Positions 7,917 to 14,217 of a stretch of 19,914 nt of DNA are shown one piece after another. Origin of the DNA: MnTg04 sp964568075 (GTDB lineage Bacteria; Pseudomonadota; Gammaproteobacteria; Steroidobacterales; MnTg04); the NCBI GenBank assembly GCA_964568075.1, contig CAZMOM010000044.1, positions 1-19,914 of the forward strand, written 5' to 3'. Position numbers and translations under genes: made by a program. The stretch's first letter is position 1. Each line of letters begins with the position of its first letter. The notes under the pieces were generated by a model. That model ran no database searches. It saw only the letters and a list, made by a program, of their open reading frames with translations, and was not told the origin of the DNA.

Positions 7917-8681
7917 TTGCCCAAAAAGAAAAAATCTGCGGCCAAGCGCATCGCCAAAACGACCAGGAAAAAGCCTGTAGGCAAAAAGGCCGGCACTCGA
8001 AAAGTCGCTAAAAAGACGACAAAAAAAGCCGGCAAAAAGACCGCGGCCAGGAGAAAGCCTGCCGAAAAGAAAGCTCCGGCGAAAAAGAAGCCGGCGGGCA
8101 AAAAAGCTGCTGCGAAAAAATCCGCGAGCAAGAAAAAGGCACAGGTAAAAAAAGCACCGGCAAAGAAGGTTGCCGGCAAAACAACAGCGGTTCGGAAATC
8201 CCCTGCCAAAAAGCGCGGATCCGCAACGCGGCACGATGCTTTGATGGCAGGTCCGCTACTTGGATTCCGGGCATACAAGCCCAGACGCGGCGAAAAATTT
8301 ATGAACGGCGGCCAGCTGGCGCACTTCAAAAACATACTGACCGCATGGCGTCAGAGCCTGATGGAGGAAGTGGACAGAACCGTTCATCACATGAAGGATG
8401 AAGCAGCCAACTTTCCCGACCCCAATGACCGGGCTACGCAGGAGTCCGAGTTTGGTCTCGAGCTCAGAACCCGTGACCGTGAACGGAAGCTGATTCGAAA
8501 AATTTCACAGGCGCTGACCAGAATCGAAGACGGCACCTATGGCTACTGCGAGGAAACCGGCGATGAAATAGGCCTGAAGAGGCTTGAAGCGCGGCCTGTC
8601 GCCACATTGTGCCTGGAAGCACAGGAGCGTCGGGAAATGGCTGAGCGGCAATACCGGGACCGTGACGACCGTTACCGCTGA
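7917..8681 (+). CDS. dksA: RNA polymerase-binding factor DksA with lysine-rich N-terminal tail
   Basis: DksA binds in the secondary channel of RNA polymerase and, with ppGpp, resets transcription of rRNA and amino acid genes. From the TTG start the protein has 254 residues, against 151 in E. coli. Residues 2-105 are a low-complexity Lys/Ala/Pro stretch (KKPAGKKAAAKK and the like) resembling histone H1 or AlgP tails. The DksA core follows: GEKFMNGGQLAHF, the coiled coil with its tip DEAANFPDPNDRATQE (acidic D168 and D171 retained), then GYCEETGDEIGLKRLEARPVATLCLEAQ. Only two of the four zinc cysteines remain (C211 and C232; the partners are T214 and A235). The start is TTG at 7917, because GGAG lies 8 nt upstream and the promoter -10 covers the earlier ATG. 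gluQ follows 37 bp later, as in many Gammaproteobacteria. Whether the tail binds DNA or RNA is inference. Confidence 0.92.
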   Translation: MPKKKKSAAKRIAKTTRKKPVGKKAGTRKVAKKTTKKAGKKTAARRKPAEKKAPAKKKPAGKKAAAKKSASKKKAQVKKAPAKKVAGKTTAVRKSPAKKRGSATRHDALMAGPLLGFRAYKPRRGEKFMNGGQLAHFKNILTAWRQSLMEEVDRTVHHMKDEAANFPDPNDRATQESEFGLELRTRDRERKLIRKISQALTRIEDGTYGYCEETGDEIGLKRLEARPVATLCLEAQERREMAERQYRDRDDRYR

Positions 8682-8718
8682 GTTGCCAGAAAACACCAAA
8701 CCCACGCGGGGCTCTGAT

Positions 8719-9609
8719 TTGTCTCCGCCGTACATTGGCCGATTCGCGCCCTCACCCACCGGTCCATTGCATTTCGGTTCCCTCGTCGTTGCGTTGGGAA
8801 GCTGGCTGGACGCACGTTCCCGCGGCGGCCTGTGGTTACTGAGAGTCGAGGACCTGGACCCACCCCGCGAGCAGCCAGGAGCCAGTGAAAGCATTCTACG
8901 AACGCTTGAATTGTTCGACCTTCATTGGGACGGTGAGGTCAGCTATCAGAGCCGCCGTCTGGGGCATTATGAACAGGCGTTGGCGCAATTGACCAGACTG
9001 GGCCTGGTCTACCCCTGTGCCTGTTCAAGAAAGGACATCGCGACCAGAGCCGCCGAGCTGGGCCTGACTCCGACCGTTTATCCGGGAACCTGCCGTAACA
9101 AGAAACCCGTCCCGGGCCAGCGCCACGCGTTAAGAATCAGGTGCGGCGACAAAACCATCGAGTTTGCAGACCGGATCCAGGGGCCGTGTTCAGAGGCATT
9201 GGCCAAAGAATGCGGAGATTTTGTCATTCGCCGGCGCGATGGTCTTTTCGCATACCAGCTCGCTGTGGTCGTCGATGACTTTTTACAGCAAGTCACTGAC
9301 GTTGTTCGAGGTGCCGACCTGCTGGATAACACCGCCCGGCAGACTTATCTTCAGGACGCGCTGGGGTTCGCGAGACCAACCTATATGCATCTCCCGGTGG
9401 TCTTGAATGATCTGGGCGAAAAACTGAGCAAACAGACGGGAGCGGACCCTGTCGTCAATCTGAGCCCGTCCGGCGCCCTCCTGTCTGCGCTGCGTTTCCT
9501 GGACCAGGACCCACCGAAAGACCTGTCGGACGCGCCGGCCAAAGAAATTTTGCAATGGGCTGTAGCTCACTGGGGCGTTGGCAGAATCAGACACGCAGAC
9601 CACCAATAA
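8719..9609 (+). CDS. gluQ: glutamyl-queuosine tRNA(Asp) synthetase
   Basis: A tRNA-independent paralogue of the GluRS catalytic domain that activates glutamate and attaches it to the queuosine base at the wobble position of tRNA-Asp. The 296 residues from the chosen start match the usual length (E. coli about 300). Visible motifs: YIGRFAPSPTGPLHFGS with the HIGH-equivalent HFGS (18-21), RVEDLDPPRE, a zinc site CAC...Y...C (C100, C102, Y121, C125), DGLFAYQLAVVVDD, and the KMSKS-equivalent KLSKQ (235-239). No anticodon-binding domain is present, as expected. The TTG at 8719 is preferred: GGGG (8708-8711) lies 7 nt upstream and the protein then begins just before YIGRFAPS. Longer frames up to 8584 would overlap dksA by about 98 nt and add residues with no counterpart. 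Probably co-transcribed with dksA. Confidence 0.93.
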   Translation: MSPPYIGRFAPSPTGPLHFGSLVVALGSWLDARSRGGLWLLRVEDLDPPREQPGASESILRTLELFDLHWDGEVSYQSRRLGHYEQALAQLTRLGLVYPCACSRKDIATRAAELGLTPTVYPGTCRNKKPVPGQRHALRIRCGDKTIEFADRIQGPCSEALAKECGDFVIRRRDGLFAYQLAVVVDDFLQQVTDVVRGADLLDNTARQTYLQDALGFARPTYMHLPVVLNDLGEKLSKQTGADPVVNLSPSGALLSALRFLDQDPPKDLSDAPAKEILQWAVAHWGVGRIRHADHQ

Positions 9610-9786
9610 TATCTTCGAGAAAATTTTCCGTATTGCACAAAAATGTACTATGCTTCTTGAAAGCGAGGCATCAGGTGGCAAATGATCCGGGCCAAACTCA
9701 GGCTAAGGGTGCAACCTCGTGCAGCAATCTCATCTGGGCCCAACTGCCTTAATCGTAGGCAAAACAGTACAAAAAGAGCGCGCAAG

Positions 9787-10314
9787 ATGATAGAAAACAG
9801 CAGCAGAATAATAAAAAAATATCCTAATCGAAGGCTGTACGATACCGAGGAAAGTCGTTATATCACCTTGGCGGATATCAAGCGCCTGGTCATCGAGAAA
9901 ATCGATTTTATCGTTATTGACAAGAAATCCCAGCAAGACATAACGCGCAGCATATTGCTACAGGTGATCGCTGATCAGGAGGGCTATGGCGAGCCGGTGA
10001 TGAGTCAGGATTTTCTGGCGCAGATTATTCGCTCTTATGGCGGGGCGATGCAGAGCATGATGAGCAGCTACCTCGAACAAAGCCTGCGTTTGTTTATGAC
10101 CCAGCAGCAGCAGATCCGGGACAAGGTTAAGGAAGTCGTCGGTGTGGACCCGGTCGGAGTGATGACGGATATTGCGCAAAAGAATTACGAGCGGTGGAAG
10201 TCCGTCCAAACAGAGATTTTTCGCACGCTGACGAGCATCAGTGGCCATGGCACGGATCGCGACAGCCGGGATCGCGAAAATGACGATGAGAATAATGACC
10301 GGCCGGCTGTATAG
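9787..10314 (+). CDS. phaR: PhaR-type polyhydroxyalkanoate synthesis repressor
   Basis: Members of this family repress phasin and other polyhydroxyalkanoate genes and are released when they bind the polymer. The 175-residue protein has the conserved N-terminal DNA-binding region IIKKYPNRRLYDTEESRYITLADIKRLV (8-35) with FIVIDKKSQQDITRSIL. The PHB-accumulation regulatory segment follows (MSQDFLAQIIRSYGGAMQSMMSSYLEQSL, about 74-102), with QQQIRDKVKEVVGVDPVG and an Asp/Arg/Asn-rich C-terminus. The ATG at 9787 is used, since the family begins only a few residues before KKYPNRRLYD; a frame open to 9682 adds 35 unrelated residues. No PHA synthase or phasin gene is in the window, so the target is not shown. 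It lies 177 bp after gluQ, a gap in which I see no clear promoter, and ends 47 bp before a strong terminator. Confidence 0.88.
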   Translation: MIENSSRIIKKYPNRRLYDTEESRYITLADIKRLVIEKIDFIVIDKKSQQDITRSILLQVIADQEGYGEPVMSQDFLAQIIRSYGGAMQSMMSSYLEQSLRLFMTQQQQIRDKVKEVVGVDPVGVMTDIAQKNYERWKSVQTEIFRTLTSISGHGTDRDSRDRENDDENNDRPAV

Positions 10315-10361
10315 CTATAGCTGATCTGTAGAGAGGATTCCCCCGTTTGATTTGATTCAAT

Positions 10362-10384
10362 AAAAGGGCCGCAAGGCCCTTTTT
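10362..10384. terminator. bidirectional intrinsic terminator between converging phaR and pnp
   Basis: A nine-base-pair stem, AAAAGGGCC (10362-10370) with GGCCCTTTT (10375-10383), closes a GCAA tetraloop. A T-run follows on the plus strand and an A-run precedes it, so it can end both phaR and the minus-strand operon finishing with pnp at 10408. Confidence 0.92.
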
Positions 10385-10407
10385 GGTATCTTCGTGATCA
10401 GCCTGGT

Positions 10408-12495
10408 CTAGTCGGCGTCAAGATTGCGCATGCTCAACCGAACACGTCCCTGGCGGTCCACTTCAAGAACCTTGACCTTGATCTCGTCGCCCTCGGACAG
10501 TTTGTCGCTGACTTTTTCAACTCGCTCTTCAGATATCTGGGAAATGTGCACCAGCCCATCCTTGCCGGGCAGAATGGTGACAAAGGCGCCAAAGTCCATC
10601 AAGCGAGCCACCTTGCCATCGTAAATCTTACCGACCTCAACCTCGGCTGTGATCAGTTCGATGCGTCTGCGGGCCTCCTGGCCCGAAAGACCGTCAACCG
10701 AAGCAATTTTCACTGTGCCATCATTTTCGATATCAATGGTGGCGCCGGTCTCTTCGGTGATCTGCCGAATAACGCTGCCGCCTTTTCCGATGACGTCCCG
10801 AATTTTCTCAGGATCAATGGACATGCTGATGATACTCGGCGCCCACTCCGACATTTCTTTTCTCGGTTCGCTGATGACCTTATTCATCTCATCCAAAATG
10901 TGCAGTCGCCCCTCTTTCGCCTGTGCAAGGGCGTCTTCCATGATTTCACGCGTAATTCCGTCGATCTTGATGTCCATTTGCAGGGCAGTTATTCCCGCCG
11001 TGGTACCGGAGACTTTAAAGTCCATATCGCCCAGATGATCCTCGTCGCCGAGAATGTCGGTCAGTACCACGTATTTATCATCCCCCTTGATCAGGCCCAT
11101 CGCGACGCCGGCAACCGGCGCTTTAATCGGCACGCCCGCATCCATCAGCGACAGACTGGTTCCGCAAGTAGACGCCATCGAGCTGGATCCGTTGGATTCC
11201 GTGATTTCGGAAACGACCCGGATGACATAGGGAAATTCGTCCATGTCAGGCATGACCGCCTGAATGCCTCTTTTGGCAAGACGGCCATGGCCAATCTCAC
11301 GTCGTTTCGGGGAACCGATAAACCCTGTTTCGCCCACGCAGTATGGTGGAAAATTGTATTGCAGCATGAATCTGTCGCGACGCTCTCCCTCGATCGCGTC
11401 GATGATCTGAGCGTCGCGTCCGGTACCTAGCGTCGTCGTGACGATCGCCTGAGTCTCGCCACGGGTAAACAGAGCCGAGCCGTGGGTCCGCGGCAATATG
11501 CCAACTTGAACGTCGATAGACCGAACAGTTTTGGTATCCCGGCCATCGATGCGGGCCTCACCGGCTAAAACGCGCGAGCGGACGATTTGGCTTTCCAACT
11601 CCTTGAACACAGCGGTTACCTCATCTTTTGTCCAGCGCGCGCCCTCGCCTCCGCTAAGGCTGGCCAAAACCGAATCTTTGATTTCGCCAACCTGCGCATA
11701 CCGCTCCTGTTTTTCGGTTACCTGGTAAGCTACGATCAGCTTTTCCGACGCTTGATCGGCAACTGCTTTGACCAGCTCCTCATCCGTCTGCGGCGCCTGC
11801 CAGTTCCAGGCAGGTTTCCCCTCTTCAGCAGCCAGTTCGGCAATCGCTTTGATAGCCGTCTGCATCTGTTCGTGGCCAAACAGAACTGCACCCAGCATCA
11901 CTTGTTCCGACAAACAATTAGCTTCGGACTCAACCATCAAGACGGCTCGTTCGGTGCCGGCAACGACCAGGTCAAGATCTGATTCTCCGAGCTGCGTTGC
12001 TGACGGATTCAGCACATATTCTTCGTTGATATAAGCGACCCGCGCGCCGGCGATCGGCCCCTTAAATGGCATACCTGACAACGCGAGCGCCGTGGAGGCA
12101 CCCAGTATTGCCGGAATATCGGGATTCACCTCGGGATCGAGCGAGACGACGGTCGCGATGACCTGGACTTCGTGGAAAAAACCCTTCGGGAAGAGCGGTC
12201 TGATTGGCCGGTCGATCAGCCGACAGGTAAGCGTTTCTTTCTCACCGGGTCGCCCCTCTCGTTTGAAAAATCCACCGGGAATTCGCCCGGCTGCGTAGGT
12301 TTTTTCCTGGTAATTAACGGTCAATGGAAAGAAATCCCTGCCTTCTGCAGCTTCCTTCCGGCCAACGGCGGTTACGAGAACCGTCGTGTCCGACATGCTG
12401 ACCATTACTGCGCCATCCGACTGGCGCGCTATCTGTCCGGTTTCGATGGTGACTTCATGCTCACCATACTGAAAACTCTTTTTAACGTTTTTCAC
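10408..12495 (-). CDS. pnp: polyribonucleotide nucleotidyltransferase (PNPase)
   Basis: Phosphorolytic 3'-5' exoribonuclease; a trimer that degrades mRNA, usually with RNase E in the degradosome. The 695 residues align from end to end with the family. First RNase PH domain (about 10-140) contains FFPLTVNYQEKTYAAGRIPGGF; a helical linker follows; the second RNase PH domain (about 315-545) contains RTHGSALFTRGETQA and the active-site stretch LGDEDHLGDMDFKV with D484 and D490. A KH domain (about 555-615, GKGG at 570-573) and an S1 domain (about 622-692) end the protein. It stops almost at the end of S1, lacking the Ala/Pro-rich tail of E. coli. The start is GTG at 12493-12495, with AAGGA 7-8 nt upstream. 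It lies 33 bp after rpsO, the classical rpsO-pnp pair. Confidence 0.97.
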   Translation of the reverse strand: MKNVKKSFQYGEHEVTIETGQIARQSDGAVMVSMSDTTVLVTAVGRKEAAEGRDFFPLTVNYQEKTYAAGRIPGGFFKREGRPGEKETLTCRLIDRPIRPLFPKGFFHEVQVIATVVSLDPEVNPDIPAILGASTALALSGMPFKGPIAGARVAYINEEYVLNPSATQLGESDLDLVVAGTERAVLMVESEANCLSEQVMLGAVLFGHEQMQTAIKAIAELAAEEGKPAWNWQAPQTDEELVKAVADQASEKLIVAYQVTEKQERYAQVGEIKDSVLASLSGGEGARWTKDEVTAVFKELESQIVRSRVLAGEARIDGRDTKTVRSIDVQVGILPRTHGSALFTRGETQAIVTTTLGTGRDAQIIDAIEGERRDRFMLQYNFPPYCVGETGFIGSPKRREIGHGRLAKRGIQAVMPDMDEFPYVIRVVSEITESNGSSSMASTCGTSLSLMDAGVPIKAPVAGVAMGLIKGDDKYVVLTDILGDEDHLGDMDFKVSGTTAGITALQMDIKIDGITREIMEDALAQAKEGRLHILDEMNKVISEPRKEMSEWAPSIISMSIDPEKIRDVIGKGGSVIRQITEETGATIDIENDGTVKIASVDGLSGQEARRRIELITAEVEVGKIYDGKVARLMDFGAFVTILPGKDGLVHISQISEERVEKVSDKLSEGDEIKVKVLEVDRQGRVRLSMRNLDAD

Positions 12496-12520
12496 ATTTT
12501 TTCCTTGAATTGAAAAGGCG

Positions 12521-12538
12521 GCGCCCGATTATCGGCGC
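12521..12538 (-). promoter_or_regulatory. GC-rich imperfect hairpin between rpsO and pnp
   Basis: An imperfect inverted repeat (GCGC arms plus CGAT/ATCG with one bulged C) overlaps the rpsO stop codon and, on the minus strand, is followed a few bases later by TTTT. E. coli has a partial terminator and RNA-processing sites in the same gap. This may be a reduced equivalent, but the spacing between stem and T-run is poor. Confidence 0.3.
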
Positions 12539-12798
12539 AGCCCAAGCTTGGCGATAAGCGCCTGGTATCGTTCCAGATCGGTGCGCTTAAGATAATCCAG
12601 CATTTTGCGACGCTGGTTGACCAGGCGCAGCAATCCGCGCCGGGAATGGTGATCCTTCTTGTGCTCGGCAAAGTGATCGGACAATTCGGTTATCCGTTTG
12701 GTCAACAGGGCAACCTGGACCTCGGCGGAGCCTGTATCCTGATCTCCCTGCCTGAATTCAGAGATGACTTCACTTTTCTGCTCAGTTGAAAGAGGCAT
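12529..12798 (-). CDS. rpsO: 30S ribosomal protein S15
   Basis: Primary 16S rRNA-binding protein of the small subunit platform, which also contacts the large subunit. At 89 residues it is exactly the usual size. The four-helix sequence is canonical: FRQGDQDTGSAEVQVALLTKRITELSDHF, then HKKDHHSRRGLLRLVNQRRKMLDYLKR and the C-terminal YQALIAKLGLRR. The ATG at 12798 has GGAG 9 nt upstream (12808-12811). It lies between truB and pnp, with its own candidate promoter upstream, and pnp probably continues from the same transcript. In E. coli S15 represses its own translation through leader RNA structure; a small palindrome occurs in this leader too, but I cannot show the same mechanism. Confidence 0.97.
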   Translation of the reverse strand: MPLSTEQKSEVISEFRQGDQDTGSAEVQVALLTKRITELSDHFAEHKKDHHSRRGLLRLVNQRRKMLDYLKRTDLERYQALIAKLGLRR

Positions 12799-12814
12799 TT
12801 TCTATTACTCCAAA

Positions 12815-12828
12815 GCCAGCGTGCTGGC
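12815..12828 (-). promoter_or_regulatory. palindromic hairpin in the rpsO leader
   Basis: GCCAGC (12815-12820) and GCTGGC (12823-12828) form a 6-bp perfect stem only a few bases upstream of the rpsO ribosome site. With the two-base centre, real loop formation would open the inner pair. Its place beside the Shine-Dalgarno sequence suits translational autocontrol by S15, which is known in E. coli and other bacteria with differing RNA shapes. Assignment is inference. Confidence 0.35.
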
Positions 12829-12843
12829 ACAAATCAGCGCGTT

Positions 12844-12872
12844 ATTCTAGGTTGCTCTCATACAGCTAACAA
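12844..12872 (-). promoter_or_regulatory. candidate sigma70 promoter of rpsO-pnp
   Basis: On the minus strand TTGTTA (12867-12872) and TAGAAT (12844-12849) are separated by 17 bp in the 106-bp gap between truB and rpsO. The -10 matches five of six positions. RNA would start near 12837, about 40 nt before the rpsO ATG. An internal rpsO promoter at this place is also known in E. coli. Confidence 0.55.
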
Positions 12873-12904
12873 GCTGAATTACAATAAATAATCAATAACG
12901 AAGC

Positions 12905-13828
12905 TCAGCGTGGAAATAGCCGGGTGGGTGCGACCCGCCCATCCCGCTTTGCTTCGCCAATTCCCAGGAAATTGTGCCTTTCATCATATAGACGCACATT
13001 TCCGCTACTTGGCGCACCCGGTGCTGTCACCGGTTGTCCCTGCATCAGGTAAAAGGCGCTGTCGCGACCCAGTTCCACGGACGGCCAGTGTAAAACTGCG
13101 CTGTCCACCGGCAACAAAGTAGCGGCAAGCTGCTCCTCACCCTGCCCGGCAAGAGCTTCCAGCTCTTCCACGGTATACATTTCCCCCTCGGCATATGGGC
13201 CAACGCCGAGGCGTCTCAGCGCTGTAACATGCGCAACTGTGCCCAGGGCCTGAGCTATGTCCTCGATCAGCGTCCTGATATAGGTGCCTTTAGAGCATGA
13301 GACCTCCAGTCGGAAAGTCCCGGCACCGGCCGCCAGTAATTCGAGTCTGTAAATTTCGATATCCCGAGGCTCGCGTTCGATCTCAAGCCCCTGCCTGGCC
13401 AGTTCGTACAGACGCTGTCCCTGGTGCTTGATCGCCGAATACATCGGCGGCACCTGCTTTTGGGGTCCCATAAACTGCTTGAGGACCGGTTCCAGCCGTT
13501 CAATATCAACAGCCAAAACCGGCCTTTCATCCACTACCCGGCCGTCTGCATCACCGGTATCTGTTTTTTTGCCGAGGCTTGCTGTTACCTGGTACCGTTT
13601 GCCGGCATCAAGCAAAAAACCGGACATTTTGGTCGCCTGACCGAAGCAGATCGGCAATAATCCACTGGCAAGCGGGTCAAGGCTGCCGGTATGGCCCGCC
13701 TTCCTGGCGTGAAACAGCCTCTTTACACGCTGCAAGGCCCGGTTCGACGTTATGCCGACCGGTTTGTCGAGCAGCAGGACGCCATTAATCTCACGTCCTT
13801 TCAATTTGCGCCTGCGAGGATTACTCAT
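12905..13828 (-). CDS. truB: tRNA pseudouridine-55 synthase TruB
   Basis: Converts uridine 55 in the T-loop of nearly all elongator tRNAs to pseudouridine and also acts as a tRNA folding chaperone. The 307 residues are close to the E. coli length (314). Motifs: GVLLLDKPVGITSNRALQRVKR (16-37), the catalytic loop HTGSLDPLASGLLPI with nucleophile D51, KQVPPMYSAIKHQGQRLYELAR (124-145), and SCSKGTYIRTL (177-187). A C-terminal PUA-like region follows (about 250-307). The start ATG (13828) overlaps the end of rbfA by 8 nt, a sign of translational coupling. It is the fifth gene of the rimP operon; a spaced gap with a separate promoter follows before rpsO. Confidence 0.96.
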   Translation of the reverse strand: MSNPRRRKLKGREINGVLLLDKPVGITSNRALQRVKRLFHARKAGHTGSLDPLASGLLPICFGQATKMSGFLLDAGKRYQVTASLGKKTDTGDADGRVVDERPVLAVDIERLEPVLKQFMGPQKQVPPMYSAIKHQGQRLYELARQGLEIEREPRDIEIYRLELLAAGAGTFRLEVSCSKGTYIRTLIEDIAQALGTVAHVTALRRLGVGPYAEGEMYTVEELEALAGQGEEQLAATLLPVDSAVLHWPSVELGRDSAFYLMQGQPVTAPGAPSSGNVRLYDERHNFLGIGEAKRDGRVAPTRLFPR

Positions 13829-14204
13829 GCTCGCTTTCCGCCGACAAAGACTTGTCCTTTGCCACCGCCTCGTCGATCAGTGCGCTTATCTTGGCGGCGC
13901 TGGCAGCAGACTGATCATGTACGAATTTCAGCGCAGGAACCTGCCGGGTGTCCATGGATTTTCCCAGCTGGCTTCGCAAAAAGCCGGCCGCGCCGTGCAG
14001 CGCTTTTTCCGCTGGCTCGGGGTCCGAATTCGGGTCAAGCAAACTAAAAAAGACGGTCGCGTGTGACAAATCCCTGGATACCTCGCAGTCAGTTACTGTG
14101 ACTGACGCTGTACGAGGGTCTTTGAGCTCGGTCAGGATCAATTGGCTCAGCAGTCGCCGGACTTGCTCTGACACTCTTTTTTTCCTGGAAAATTCTCTTG
14201 GCAT
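13821..14204 (-). CDS. rbfA: 30S ribosome-binding factor RbfA
   Basis: Late 30S assembly factor that binds near the decoding centre and is needed for 16S rRNA maturation and cold adaptation. The 127 residues form a single KH-like domain: MPREFSRKKRVSEQVRRLLSQLI, DPRTASVTVTDCEVSRDLSHATVFFSLL, LRSQLGKSMDTRQVPALKFVHD, with a short charged tail. The ATG at 14204 is chosen because the family begins with this MxREFxR-type motif; the frame stays open to 14252, but that would overlap infB and add 16 unrelated residues. It begins 13 bp after infB and overlaps truB by 8 nt, in the conserved infB-rbfA-truB order. Confidence 0.95.
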   Translation of the reverse strand: MPREFSRKKRVSEQVRRLLSQLILTELKDPRTASVTVTDCEVSRDLSHATVFFSLLDPNSDPEPAEKALHGAAGFLRSQLGKSMDTRQVPALKFVHDQSAASAAKISALIDEAVAKDKSLSAESEHE

Positions 14205-14217
14205 ATAGAGTCGCCAG

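Noticed and set aside
7835..8335. Phe/Ala-rich 'membrane-like' open frame opposite dksA
   Set aside because: Lysine codons read backwards give phenylalanine; this is the antisense of the lysine-rich DksA tail.
8584..8718. N-terminal extension of GluQ starting inside dksA
   Set aside because: The added residues have no counterpart in the family, and a TTG with a good ribosome site stands just before YIGRFAPS.
9682..9786. N-terminal extension of PhaR by 35 residues
   Set aside because: The family begins near KKYPNRRLYD, which the ATG at 9787 provides; the extra residues are unrelated.
10546..11430. 294-residue plus-strand open frame opposite pnp
   Set aside because: It lies entirely antisense to an intact, strongly conserved PNPase and shows no recognisable domain; a by-product of codon composition.
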